Source: Microbacterium sp. (lineage in GTDB: Bacteria > Actinomycetota > Actinomycetes > Actinomycetales > Microbacteriaceae). From it: a stretch of 64,000 bases of DNA. Under the pieces are notes generated by a model. The model was given only the letters and a program-made list of their open reading frames with translations, was not told where the DNA came from and searched no databases. Below, piece after piece: positions 53,031 through 61,818 of this stretch (position 1 is its first letter; every line of letters begins with the position of its first letter). Location of the stretch: positions 186,001 to 250,000 of the forward strand of contig NZ_JAPSIY010000001.1 in the NCBI RefSeq assembly GCF_031178445.1. The letters run 5' to 3'. The position numbers were made by a program, and so were the translations under genes.

Positions 53031-53062
53031 AAGGGGCGGGGATCCGAAGATCCCCGCCCCTT
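53031..53062 (-). terminator. Terminator of the rpmB-rpmG-rpsN operon
   Basis: A 14-bp perfect stem (53031-53044 with 53049-53062) closed by a 4-nt loop (TTCG on the transcribed strand), 13 bp after the rpsN stop, followed by few U. One of the strongest hairpins in the window. Confidence 0.9.
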
Positions 53063-53074
53063 GAAAGCGACTGC

Positions 53075-53380
53075 TTACCAGCTTGACTTGGTCACGCCGG
53101 GCAGCTCGCCGCGGTGCGCCATGTCACGGAAGCGGACACGCGAGATGCCGAACTTCGTGAGCACACCACGGGGGCGGCCGTCGATGACGTCGCGCGAGCG
53201 CACGCGCACGGGCGATGCGTTGCGCGGCAGCTTCTGCAGGCCGATGCGAGCGGCTTCGCGCTGCTCGTCGGTCGACTCAGGGCTCACAAGAGCCTTCTTC
53301 AGCTCGGCGCGACGCTCGGCGTAGCGCTCGACGATGACCTTGCGCTGCTCATTGCGAGCGATCTTGCTCTTCTTAGCCAT
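53075..53380 (-). CDS. rpsN: 30S ribosomal protein S14, zinc-independent long form
   Basis: The 101-residue S14 ([24 protein letters not shown]...) ends [24 protein letters not shown]. The C-X2-C pairs of the short zinc form are absent. It binds 16S rRNA in the 30S head. Last gene of a three-gene operon before a strong terminator; 3 bp separate it from rpmG. Confidence 0.97.
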   Translation of the reverse strand: MAKKSKIARNEQRKVIVERYAERRAELKKALVSPESTDEQREAARIGLQKLPRNASPVRVRSRDVIDGRPRGVLTKFGISRVRFRDMAHRGELPGVTKSSW

Positions 53381-53383
53381 GGA

Positions 53384-53554
53384 TCAACGCTCCTCGCGGA
53401 ATTCGACGTGCTTGCGGACGACCGGGTCGTACTTCTTCAGCACGAGACGGTCGGGGGTGTTGCGGCGGTTCTTCTTGGTCACATAGGTGTAACCGGTGCC
53501 CGCCGTCGAACGCAGCTTGATGATAGGACGGACGTCCTGAGCCTTCTTGGCCAT
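53384..53554 (-). CDS. rpmG: 50S ribosomal protein L33, zinc-independent form
   Basis: The 56-residue protein reads [20 protein letters not shown] at the start, then [14 protein letters not shown] and [16 protein letters not shown]. It has no Cys, so it is the C-minus form. Its ATG overlaps the rpmB stop by one base (TAATG). Confidence 0.96.
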   Translation of the reverse strand: MAKKAQDVRPIIKLRSTAGTGYTYVTKKNRRNTPDRLVLKKYDPVVRKHVEFREER

Positions 53555-53790
53555 TAGAGCTTCACACCCTTCGCAAGGAGGTCCTTGACCACGTTCTCGA
53601 TGCCGCGCACGTCGATCACCTTGATGCCCTTGGCGGACACGTTCAGGGTGACCTTACGACCGAGCGACGGCACGTAGTAGGTCTTCTTCTGCACGTTCGG
53701 GTCGAAGCGGCGCTTCGTCCGGCGGTGCGAGTGCGAGATGTTGTGACCGAAGCCGGGAACAGCGCCGGTCACCTGGCACACTGCTGCCAT
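53554..53790 (-). CDS. rpmB: 50S ribosomal protein L28
   Basis: The 78-residue L28 ([36 protein letters not shown]...) has only one Cys and therefore no zinc site. GAAGGAG precedes the ATG. First gene of rpmB-rpmG-rpsN. In other actinobacteria such C-minus sets can be Zur-controlled paralogs, but I see no AT-rich Zur-type palindrome in the 167-bp upstream gap. Confidence 0.96.
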   Translation of the reverse strand: MAAVCQVTGAVPGFGHNISHSHRRTKRRFDPNVQKKTYYVPSLGRKVTLNVSAKGIKVIDVRGIENVVKDLLAKGVKL

Positions 53791-53957
53791 GTTGTGACTC
53801 CTTCAATACCGTGAGGCCGGACGGCCCCACCCAAGATCCCTTGTCGGCCCCTTCCGCTCACATCGACGGACCCAGCAGGCCCGAGGAGAATGAGAGGGAG
53901 GGACGAACTGCGCACAGGAGAGCGCGCAGACAAAGAGTCAGTCTAGCACGCGCAGGA

Positions 53958-54848
53958 TCACTTCTCCGACCCGGCGACCATGCCCTTGATGAAGTAGCGC
54001 TGCAGCACCAGGTAGACGACGAGCACGGGCAGCACCGAGATGAGCGATGCCGCCGCGGCCGCGCCGAGGTCGCTGGACGATGTGGCGAAGAACGTGCTGA
54101 TCGACGGCGCGATCGTGCGCATCTCGGGACTGCGCATGAGGTACACGCTCAGCGCGTACTCGTTCCACACGTTCACGCTGGTGAGGATCACGACCGTGGC
54201 GGTCACCGGCCTCAGCATCGGCACGACCACCCGGAACAGCACCTGCACGGCGTTGGCCCCGTCGACCGATGCGGCCTCCTCGATCGAGACGGGCAGACCG
54301 CGCATGAACGCGGTGTACAGGAAGATCGCGAGCGGCAGCTGGGTGGCCGTCATCACCAGGATGGTGCCCCAGTAGGTGTTGACGCCGTGCAGCTGGACCA
54401 TCTGGGCGTACAGCGGAACGAGGATCGACAGCGGCGGGATCATGATGAGCCCGACGATCACCGCGAACACGAGCCTGTTCAGCCGAGTCGGGCGCCGCGC
54501 GAGCGGGTACGCCGCGAGCGCGCCCAGCACGCACACCAGCACGGTCGAGCACAGCGTCACCAGAGCGCTGTTGCCGATCGCCTGCAGGATGCGCCCCTGC
54601 TCGATCGCCGTGGCGAAGTTCTGCCAGTAGATCTCGCCGAACGGAGGCAGCCACTGCGACGACAGGTCGCTGCGCGCCTTCAGTGACGAGGTGAGGGTGA
54701 TGTAGAACGGCAGCAGCTGCAGCAGCACGGCCAGCAGCACCCCGGCCCCGATCGCCAGTCGCGCCGGCCACGGTGAACGAGCGGATGCCGGGGGCATCCG
54801 ATCCTGCGTCCCGCCGGCCGCCCGCGCCGCGTCCCGCACGACGCTCAC
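53958..54848 (-). CDS. Carbohydrate ABC transporter permease (MalG-like)
   Basis: The 296-residue permease has six helices and the EAA loop EEAASVDGANAVQVLFRVVVPMLRP. It follows the substrate-binding protein and MalF-like permease, with its ATG overlapping the MalF-like stop (ATGA). No ATPase gene is present, so a shared MsiK-type ATPase encoded elsewhere probably powers the importer. Confidence 0.92.
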   Translation of the reverse strand: MSVVRDAARAAGGTQDRMPPASARSPWPARLAIGAGVLLAVLLQLLPFYITLTSSLKARSDLSSQWLPPFGEIYWQNFATAIEQGRILQAIGNSALVTLCSTVLVCVLGALAAYPLARRPTRLNRLVFAVIVGLIMIPPLSILVPLYAQMVQLHGVNTYWGTILVMTATQLPLAIFLYTAFMRGLPVSIEEAASVDGANAVQVLFRVVVPMLRPVTATVVILTSVNVWNEYALSVYLMRSPEMRTIAPSISTFFATSSSDLGAAAAASLISVLPVLVVYLVLQRYFIKGMVAGSEK

Positions 54849-55789
54849 GACTGCTCCAGCCTTCGCCGGTTGAGCGCCGTGTTCAGCACCAGGGTGAACA
54901 CAGCGATGATCAGGAAGAGCACCACGCCCATCGCCGAGGCGTACCCCGCGCGCTGACTGTCGAAGTACATCTTGGCGATCAGCGTCGACACCGAGTTGGT
55001 CGAGTAGCCGGGGCCGCCTCCGGTCAGCACCTGGATCACATCGAAGAGCTTCAACCCGCCGATCAGGTTCAGCACGATGCTGGTGGCGAAGGCCGGCTGC
55101 AGCATCGGGACCGTGATGTGCAGGAAGGACTGCCGCGCGTTCGCCCCGTCGAGGCGCGCCGCCTCGAAGTACGTCGTCGGAATCGACTGCAGGCCGGCGA
55201 GGTAGATGACCATCGATATCCCGACGAACTGCAGCGAGTTAACCGCGACGATGATCGCGACGGCCGCACCGGAGTCGCTCAGCCACGCCGTGCGCTCCCC
55301 GCCCAGTGCGATCACGAGGTCGTTGAGCCCGCCGGAGTTGTAGGAGAAGAAGAGGTAGTACATCGTGCCCATCACGATGGGCGAGACGAGCACGGGCAGG
55401 TAGATGATGGCGCGGGCGATCCCCCTCCCCCGCACCGCTCTGTCGAGGGCGAGCGCGAGCGCGAGTCCGATCACCTGCTGCACGAGGGTCGAGCCGAACC
55501 CGTAGACGAACGTGTTCCCCAGCGCGGTGCGGAAGTTGGGGTCTTCGAAGAGGCGCAGATAGTTCTCGGCGCCGACGAACGCCCGCTCGGCGCTGTACCC
55601 GTTCCAGTCGGTCAGGGAGAACAGGATGCCGTTGGCCAGCGGCCACAGCGTGAACACCCCGAGGACGATGAGAGCGGGCACGTACAGCAGATCGAGCCGG
55701 CGACCCGCGAAGCGGGGGACAAGCCCCCCTGTCCCCCGCTTCGGCTCAGTGACCGCGGTGTCGTTCTCGACGACAGTGGCGGTGGTCAT
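54845..55789 (-). CDS. Carbohydrate ABC transporter permease (MalF/UgpA-like)
   Basis: The 314-residue permease has six helices, a first periplasmic loop (LTDWNGYSAERAFVGAENYLRLFED) and an EAA loop (EAARLDGANARQSFLHITVPMLQP). It overlaps the substrate-binding gene's stop and the MalG-like start. Importer for an unknown sugar, probably the one processed by the divergent oxidoreductase. Confidence 0.92.
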   Translation of the reverse strand: MTTATVVENDTAVTEPKRGTGGLVPRFAGRRLDLLYVPALIVLGVFTLWPLANGILFSLTDWNGYSAERAFVGAENYLRLFEDPNFRTALGNTFVYGFGSTLVQQVIGLALALALDRAVRGRGIARAIIYLPVLVSPIVMGTMYYLFFSYNSGGLNDLVIALGGERTAWLSDSGAAVAIIVAVNSLQFVGISMVIYLAGLQSIPTTYFEAARLDGANARQSFLHITVPMLQPAFATSIVLNLIGGLKLFDVIQVLTGGGPGYSTNSVSTLIAKMYFDSQRAGYASAMGVVLFLIIAVFTLVLNTALNRRRLEQS

Positions 55790-57030
55790 CCTCGCAGCGA
55801 GTCGTAGCTCGACTTCATCTGGGATACGGCATCCGCCGGCGTCATCTGGCCGGTGATCACGCCGTCGGTGGTGGCGACCATGGTGTCCCAGATGCCGTTC
55901 GGCAGGTACACGCGGTCGAAGTAGGGCTGCAGGGGCAGATCGCCGGGTGCCACGAACTCGTCGTAACTCGCCTGCAGGACGCCGAGGTCACTCTCCGCGC
56001 TCGTCAGGCCCGGGATGCCGCCGACGGCGCTCGCCAGCTTGGACAGGTTCTCGGGCTGGGCGAGGAAGTCGAGGTAGTCGAGCGCCTGCTCCTTGTCGGG
56101 CGAGTCCTTGGCGACGCCGTAGGCGCGCCCCTCACCGCCCACCAGGAACGGCTCGCCGTCCTCCGAGGGAACGGGCATGTAGCCGAGGTCGGCGTCGGGG
56201 TCGAATCCGAGAGCGGTGGCGACCAGGTAGTTCTGCACGAACACGAAGGCGGTCGTGCCCTCCGCCAGCGCACGACCCAGATCGTCGGCGGTGGCCGACG
56301 AGTAGTCGGGGTTGAAATAGCCCGCCTTCTGCCAGTCGGAGACGTGATCGAGGAGGCGGGTGTAGCCGGCCTCGTCGAACGTGCCGTCGAGGAAGCCCTC
56401 GAAAGACTCTTCGCTGAAGTCGCCGGAGCCGATGAAGTCGGTGATGTTGCCCGCGAACCAGCTGTCCTTGCCCGAGGAGGAGAGGGGGATGACCCCGGCG
56501 TCCTTCAGTGTCTTGAGCGCCTCTTCGAACGCGACCCAGTCGGTGAGGGAGGCCGCGTCGATGCCGGCCTCGTCGAGCACCGTGCGGTTGTAGACGATGC
56601 CGGCGACGTCCGTGTCGATCGGCAGAGCGAAGAACTGTCCGTCGTCGTTCTGCATCGCCGGTGCGAGCGCCTCGTTGAAGTCCTTCGCCCACGGCCGTTC
56701 GTCCAGCGGCTCGAGGAACTCGCTGTAGCGCAGCAGGGACCAGCCGTGCGTGGCCCAGATGTCGGGGAGATCGCCCGAGGACAGGCGCACCTTGATGTCG
56801 GCCTCATAGGTGTCGGTCGAGGGAACGAGGTCGATCTTCACGCCCGGGTTCTCGTCCTGATAGGCGTCGGTGATCTCCTGCAGCACCTCCAGTGACGGGT
56901 CGGATGCACCGAAGTTGGTCTGCATCTCGAGCTCGACATCTCCTCCGCCCCCGCTCGCGTCTCCCGAGCAGCCGGTGAGCGCCAGCGCGCTCACGGCGAT
57001 CGCCGCGGCCCCGATCATCGTGCGCTTCAT
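55786..57030 (-). CDS. Extracellular sugar-binding lipoprotein (ABC importer)
   Basis: The 414-residue family-1 binding protein has lipobox LTGC near residue 20 and a typical fold (NPGVKIDLVPSTDTYEADIKVRLSSGDLPDIWATHG; ALPIDTDVAGIVYNRTVLDEAG). The ATG at 57030 is chosen for its GAGG at 8 nt; a start at 57060 would add ten residues before the signal peptide. Divergent from the oxidoreductase/LacI genes, with a candidate operator in between. Confidence 0.92.
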   Translation of the reverse strand: MKRTMIGAAAIAVSALALTGCSGDASGGGGDVELEMQTNFGASDPSLEVLQEITDAYQDENPGVKIDLVPSTDTYEADIKVRLSSGDLPDIWATHGWSLLRYSEFLEPLDERPWAKDFNEALAPAMQNDDGQFFALPIDTDVAGIVYNRTVLDEAGIDAASLTDWVAFEEALKTLKDAGVIPLSSSGKDSWFAGNITDFIGSGDFSEESFEGFLDGTFDEAGYTRLLDHVSDWQKAGYFNPDYSSATADDLGRALAEGTTAFVFVQNYLVATALGFDPDADLGYMPVPSEDGEPFLVGGEGRAYGVAKDSPDKEQALDYLDFLAQPENLSKLASAVGGIPGLTSAESDLGVLQASYDEFVAPGDLPLQPYFDRVYLPNGIWDTMVATTDGVITGQMTPADAVSQMKSSYDSLRG

Positions 57031-57082
57031 GTTCCGTACCTCGCTGTTCTTCGACGCCATCGTCCGGAAAAGTTGATGCGAA

Positions 57083-57104
57083 AACCTGCCGTTCGTGGTA
57101 GGTT
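57083..57104. promoter_or_regulatory. Candidate LacI-type operator between importer and oxidoreductase
   Basis: AACCTGCC-N6-GGTAGGTT is an inverted repeat with one mismatch in the arms, placed 53-74 bp upstream of the importer start. A small hairpin (GGAACCC/GGGTTCC, 57139-57164) follows. The LacI-family protein encoded just downstream is the natural ligand. This is inference. Confidence 0.45.
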
Positions 57105-57216
57105 ACCCGCGTAGATCACTGGGGATCAAGGGGGTCTCGGAACCCGACTGAGGGGCAGGGTTCCGGGGCCCTCCTCCATGTTGACACCCGTAGAGAGGCA
57201 ATGGAAGACTGCCGAG

Positions 57217-58425
57217 ATGGCGTTCAGCTTGGGAATGGTCGGGGCCGGGCAGTTCGCAGGCCAGTTCGCCACGCTCTTCCACCATCACCCTGCCGTATCG
57301 GCTGTTCACGTCACCGATGTCATCGGCTCGCGCGCCGACCAACTGGTGCACTCCGCCGGTCTCGCCGGGACGTTCCGCAGCTTCGATGAGATGCTCGCAT
57401 CCGAGGCCGTCGACGCAGTCGCGATCTTCACCCAGCGGTGGACACACGGACCGCTCGTCGTGCAGGCGCTGCGCGCCGGCAAGCACGTCTACTCGGCAGT
57501 GCCCATGGCGATCAGCGTCGAGGAGATCGGCGCCATCATCGAAGCCGTGCGCGAGACGGGCCTCACTTACATGATGGGTGAGACGAGCTACTACAACCCC
57601 GCGACGGTGTTCGCCAGGCAGAAGCTCGCCGAGGGTGCCTTCGGCCGGCTGTTCTACGGCGAGGGCGACTACGTGCACGACATGGACCTGGGCTTCTACG
57701 AGGCGTACCAGTACTCCGGCGGCGAGGGCTGGAAGTCGACGGCGAGCTACCCGCCCCTGCTCTACCCGACGCATTCGATCGGCGGGGTGCTCGGCGCATG
57801 GCCGACCCACGCGACCGCGGTGTCGGCCATCGGGATCACCGACGGTCGCGGCGACGGCGTCTTCGATCGCTCGGTCAGTCAGTTCGACAATGACTTCTCC
57901 AACGCCACCGCGTTGTTCGAGCTCGCCGCCGGAGGCTCGATGCGCATCAACGAGTTCCGTCGGGTCGGCTATCCCTCACATCTGCGCGAGTCGCGTTTCC
58001 GGTGGTTCGGCACCGACGGGTCGTTCGAGCAGCTCGCCCGCACGACGGTGTGGCAGAACCGCGAGGGCGTCGAGGACATCTCGCACCTGATCGACACCCA
58101 CGCCTCAGTGTCGCCCGACGACCCTTCGCTCGAACGCGTCGCGCCGGCGCTGCGCGACGCGTTCGTCTCGGGGTATGCCGCGATCCACGAGAAGGAGCGC
58201 GCCCGCATCCCGGCCGAGCTCGCGCCCTTGCACAACGGCCACGAAGGCAGTCACCATTTCCTCGTGGACGATTTCGCTCGCGCTGTCGAGGACGGCACAC
58301 TGCCACCGGTGAACGCCTGGAAGGCGGCCCGTTTCACGCTGCCGGGCGTGATCGCGCACGATTCCGCCCGTCGAGGCGGCGAACGCCTCCCGATCCCCGA
58401 CATGGGGGATCCGGATGCCGGATGA
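57217..58425 (+). CDS. Gfo/Idh/MocA family oxidoreductase
   Basis: The ~402-residue NAD(P)-dependent dehydrogenase has an N-terminal Rossmann motif (GMVGAGQFAGQFATLF), the AGKHVYSAVP motif, and a C-terminal alpha/beta domain. It probably oxidises or epimerises a sugar imported by the divergent ABC system. The ATG at 57217 follows GGAAG at 9 nt; an in-frame ATG at 57178 lacks a ribosome binding site. Its 3' end overlaps the LacI gene by 11 bp. Confidence 0.88.
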   Translation: MAFSLGMVGAGQFAGQFATLFHHHPAVSAVHVTDVIGSRADQLVHSAGLAGTFRSFDEMLASEAVDAVAIFTQRWTHGPLVVQALRAGKHVYSAVPMAISVEEIGAIIEAVRETGLTYMMGETSYYNPATVFARQKLAEGAFGRLFYGEGDYVHDMDLGFYEAYQYSGGEGWKSTASYPPLLYPTHSIGGVLGAWPTHATAVSAIGITDGRGDGVFDRSVSQFDNDFSNATALFELAAGGSMRINEFRRVGYPSHLRESRFRWFGTDGSFEQLARTTVWQNREGVEDISHLIDTHASVSPDDPSLERVAPALRDAFVSGYAAIHEKERARIPAELAPLHNGHEGSHHFLVDDFARAVEDGTLPPVNAWKAARFTLPGVIAHDSARRGGERLPIPDMGDPDAG

Positions 58426-59425
58426 GCGCCGTCCGCGCTCGGTGACCCGTGCCGACGTCGCGCGATACGCAGGGGTCAGCACCGCCGTCGTCAGCTATGT
58501 GCTCAACGACGGGCCGAAAGCCGTCGCGCCGCTGACCCGCGAGCGGGTGCTGGATGCGGTGCGCGTGCTCGGCTACCGGCCGAACGCCGCCGCTCGTGCG
58601 CTCTCGAAGGGCGCAGCCGACATGCTGGGCCTGCTGGTGAACGACAATCGCAACCCGTTCTTCGCCGAGCTGTGTCATGCCCTCGACCAGGCCAGTGCCG
58701 AAACCGGCCGATCGCTGCTCATCGTCAACTCCGACCGCACCCAGGTGACCACATCGGAGCAGATCCGCGACCTCGTCTCCAGGCAGATCGGCGGTCTGAT
58801 CATCGCCGATGTGCTCACCGCGCGTGAGCAGGCACTGGTCGAGTCGCTCGGCATCCCCGCCGTCCTGATCGGTCCGTTCGGCGAGACCGATGGCCTGCAG
58901 AGCATCGGCGTCGACTTCTGCGCAGGAACCCGTGAGAGCACGACACACCTGATCGAGCACGGATACCGCGACGTCGCCTTCGTGGGAAGCGCCGCCCGCT
59001 ACGACGACCGCGAACGGGGCTGGCGCGAGGCGCTGGTCGACGCGCGCCTGGCTCCCGGCATGCTCCTGCACGTCCCCTTCAGCTATCAGGGCGGGTACGA
59101 CGCCGGCACCCGCCTCGCCGACGCCGAGCGGCGGCCACGGGCTGTCGTCGCAGCCTCCGATCAGATCGCGATCGGGATGCTCGCCGCTTTCGGCGAGCGC
59201 GGCATCCGTGTGCCTGATGACATCGCCATCGTCTCGTTCGACGGCACCGTGACGGCCGACTTCGTCTGGCCGCGTCTCACCACGGCGGTGCAGCCTCTCG
59301 AGCAGATGGCGGCAGCGGCGGTGCGGGCGCTTCTCGAGCCGAGCCCGCCGGGTGAGCATCACGCGTTCCCTGCGCGTCTGCGGATCCGCGAGTCGTGCGG
59401 GTGCCGGCCCGGTGGCGGCGAGTGA
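58415..59425 (+). CDS. LacI family transcriptional regulator
   Basis: The 336-residue repressor has an N-terminal helix-turn-helix and hinge (VTRADVARYAGVSTAVVSYVLNDGPKAVAPLTRERV; GYRPNAAARAL) and a periplasmic-binding-like effector domain. It likely controls this oxidoreductase-importer locus in response to the sugar. Translation is coupled to the preceding gene. Confidence 0.93.
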   Translation: MPDERRPRSVTRADVARYAGVSTAVVSYVLNDGPKAVAPLTRERVLDAVRVLGYRPNAAARALSKGAADMLGLLVNDNRNPFFAELCHALDQASAETGRSLLIVNSDRTQVTTSEQIRDLVSRQIGGLIIADVLTAREQALVESLGIPAVLIGPFGETDGLQSIGVDFCAGTRESTTHLIEHGYRDVAFVGSAARYDDRERGWREALVDARLAPGMLLHVPFSYQGGYDAGTRLADAERRPRAVVAASDQIAIGMLAAFGERGIRVPDDIAIVSFDGTVTADFVWPRLTTAVQPLEQMAAAAVRALLEPSPPGEHHAFPARLRIRESCGCRPGGGE

Positions 59426-59437
59426 GCAGCTCGCCGG

Positions 59438-60109
59438 TCAGTCGCCGGTGAGGTCGAGCGCGGCTGCGGCCGCGCCCCTCCCCCAGCGGAACGGCGAGAC
59501 CGTCGGGTCACCCGGGATCCAGAACCGCCACGGGAAGGCGTGCGTGCCCGCGACACCTGCGACGCCCACCCGCGGGCCGGTGGCGACCTCCTCCAGGGGA
59601 TCCGCAAGGCGCAGTGTCGCCACCGCGCCGTTCAGCGGCTGCCCGGTGATCGCGTCGATGCCGTCGTGAAGCGGATGCCGCAGCCCCGCCACCTGGCCGA
59701 GCCGGCCGGGTCCGCGCGCGAGATCGCGACCGGAGCGGCCGGAGCGGGCGATCGCGGCATCCGCTCCGTCGATCACCTCGCCGGCGCGCAGCAGCACACC
59801 GCCTGCGGTGCCGGAGGGACCGCACACGACGTTCACGCATGAGTGGATGCCGTGGCTGAGGTAGACGTAGAGGTGACCGGGCTCTCCCCACATGGTGGCG
59901 TTGCGCGCCGTCGGCCCCATCCGCGCGTGCGATCCGGGATCGGGCAGGTCTCCGGTGCCGCGGCCGTGGTAGGCCTCCACCTCGGTGATCCGCAGCGCCA
60001 CTGAATCGCCGTCGACCGTTGTGCGCAGTTCGGCGCCGAGCAGGCGAGGGGCCACCTCGAGTGGCAGGGCGGCGAGTTCCGAGCGGTCGGCTGGGCGGGT
60101 GGCGCGCAT
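59438..60109 (-). CDS. 3-methyladenine DNA glycosylase (AAG/MPG family)
   Basis: The 223-residue base-excision enzyme has the family motifs RITEVEAYHG (catalytic Glu), MWGEPGHLYVYLSHGIHSCVNVV, VLLRAGEVIDG and LARGPGRLGQ. It removes alkylated purines. The ATG at 60109 is chosen because CATGAT lies 6 nt upstream as a leaderless-type -10; an in-frame start at 60154 is the alternative. It converges with the LacI gene. Confidence 0.92.
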   Translation of the reverse strand: MRATRPADRSELAALPLEVAPRLLGAELRTTVDGDSVALRITEVEAYHGRGTGDLPDPGSHARMGPTARNATMWGEPGHLYVYLSHGIHSCVNVVCGPSGTAGGVLLRAGEVIDGADAAIARSGRSGRDLARGPGRLGQVAGLRHPLHDGIDAITGQPLNGAVATLRLADPLEEVATGPRVGVAGVAGTHAFPWRFWIPGDPTVSPFRWGRGAAAAALDLTGD

Positions 60110-60129
60110 CGCCCCATCATGCCTCAGGA

Positions 60130-61818
60130 TCAGGGCCGGGGCGCCTGTCGACACCAGGAGATGTCGAAGCCGCTCAGCGTGGGCAGCTCGCCGTCGCCTG
60201 CGAGGTCGATCAGTCGGGTGTGCAGGGTGGTGGGCAACGGCAGCAGCAGATCGTCGTAGTCGTTGTTCGGCAGATCGGGCGCGACCGTCACCGCTGCGTA
60301 CTGCCCGCTCGGCGACGCGCAGACCTGCATGATGGCGTCGGTTCCGCTCACTTCGCTGATCACCTGCGCCTCGCCGTCGTCTGCGACCTTGACGACGGCC
60401 TGGCCGGTCGGCATCCCCGACTCGTCGCGCTGCACGATGTGGCGCAGAGTCCCGCCGGGTACGGGCTCGATGCTCGTGGCGTCGCCGTAATCGGGTTCGG
60501 ATGCCGGCAAGGTGCCCTCCTCACCCGTGGTGAGATCGATCGTCACGATCCGCGCGTCGGTGCGCTCGACGATCGCGGTGTACGTGCCGCGGCTCACTCC
60601 GAGGATGCTGGCGGCGTTGCCCATCGGCTGCACTCCGGCATCCGTGAGCGGATCCTCCACGCTGAGCGCGCCGTCGAAGTCGATGAACAGCAGCGAAGAC
60701 GAATCCGGCACGAACCGCCAGTCCGCGACGCTCGCCTCGGCATCCTCGACCTGCACGATGCGCGCCTCTCCGGCTCCGCTGAGCGGCTGGGTGACCAGCA
60801 CGCTGGCTCGCCCGGAGTCCTCGCTGAGTTCACGGTCGGAGTAGCTGTAGCCGACAAGGCCGCCTCGGTCGGAGACCTGCACCGACGAGACGTAGCCTTC
60901 GCCCGGCAATGTCAGGTCGCGCTGCTGCGAGCCGTCGCGGCGCATGACGAGCAGGCGCGAGCCCTCCTCCTCCTCGACGGTGACGACCAGCAGCTCGCCC
61001 GCGATCCGGTAGTCCGAGATGCGCGGATGCTCGAAGACCGGGCTCGCCTTCTCTCCGGTCAGATCGGTGGTGAAGATCTTGTCGTCGCCGTCGGCGCTGC
61101 GCTGCAGCAGCATGATGCTCGAGGAGGGGGTGGTGAACGAGGTCTTGAGGTCGGCCGCAGGCCCGCCGCCCGACGACGTGACGCCGGCGACCGACACGGT
61201 GTACTCGGTGGCGTCGTGCAAGGGCACCGTGAAGCGGATGCCGACGTTGCGGCCAGCTGCATCCACCGTGAACGGCACGGCGGGTTCGACCGTGATCTGA
61301 GCCGGATCGACGGCGCTGAGCCGCTGGTTCGCGGTGAGTATGACCCGGCTGCCGGAGGTCTCGATCGCCTGGGCGGCATCGACCTGGACCTGGCTCAGCC
61401 GCGGCCCCTGGGTCAGGCTGACCGCCCCGAGCACGCCGACGACGAGCACCAGCACGCCGAGCACGGCGAACAGAGCCCGGGAGGAGCGGTTCCGGGTGCG
61501 TGCGGTCGGTTCCTCGGCCTTCACGGCAGGTGGAGTGCGCGCGGAGGCCGGTTCTGCTTCGGCCGGCGTCTCGGGAATGAACGCCGGAGCCGCGCCGACG
61601 ACCACGGGCGTCGTCGGGGGCGGGATCGCGGGTGTGGTCGGCGTCGCCGCGTCGTCGTCGGCGCGAGCGACCTCGGCGACCTCCTCGGCGGGCGCGGCCT
61701 CGGCGGTCTCCTTCGCGGGAGCGACCTCGGCGACCTCCTCGGCGGCTCGCAGGGCACGCAGCTGGGCGCGCGTGAGGGGCGCCCCGCTCTCGCCGGGGCG
61801 GGGTCCGTCAGTACTCAT
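60130..61818 (-). CDS. Membrane-anchored protein with Ala/Glu repeats and propeller-like C-terminal region
   Basis: The 562-residue protein has a cytosolic N-terminal part with an EVAEVAPAKETAEAAPAEE repeat (residues ~28-50), then a Pro/Thr linker and one transmembrane helix (ALFAVLGVLVLVVGVLGAVSL). An Ig-like segment and a C-terminal region of repeated beta-propeller-like blades (RIVQVEDAEASVADWRFVPDSSSLLFIDFDG) follow. No enzyme motif is seen. It overlaps the TIGR03943 gene by 11 bp. Confidence 0.7.
   Translation of the reverse strand: MSTDGPRPGESGAPLTRAQLRALRAAEEVAEVAPAKETAEAAPAEEVAEVARADDDAATPTTPAIPPPTTPVVVGAAPAFIPETPAEAEPASARTPPAVKAEEPTARTRNRSSRALFAVLGVLVLVVGVLGAVSLTQGPRLSQVQVDAAQAIETSGSRVILTANQRLSAVDPAQITVEPAVPFTVDAAGRNVGIRFTVPLHDATEYTVSVAGVTSSGGGPAADLKTSFTTPSSSIMLLQRSADGDDKIFTTDLTGEKASPVFEHPRISDYRIAGELLVVTVEEEEGSRLLVMRRDGSQQRDLTLPGEGYVSSVQVSDRGGLVGYSYSDRELSEDSGRASVLVTQPLSGAGEARIVQVEDAEASVADWRFVPDSSSLLFIDFDGALSVEDPLTDAGVQPMGNAASILGVSRGTYTAIVERTDARIVTIDLTTGEEGTLPASEPDYGDATSIEPVPGGTLRHIVQRDESGMPTGQAVVKVADDGEAQVISEVSGTDAIMQVCASPSGQYAAVTVAPDLPNNDYDDLLLPLPTTLHTRLIDLAGDGELPTLSGFDISWCRQAPRP

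Noticed and set aside
53791-53957. A Zur box upstream of rpmB-rpmG-rpsN
   Set aside because: The proteins are zinc-independent forms, which elsewhere can be Zur-controlled, but no AT-rich TGAAAATGATTTTCA-like palindrome is visible in the gap.
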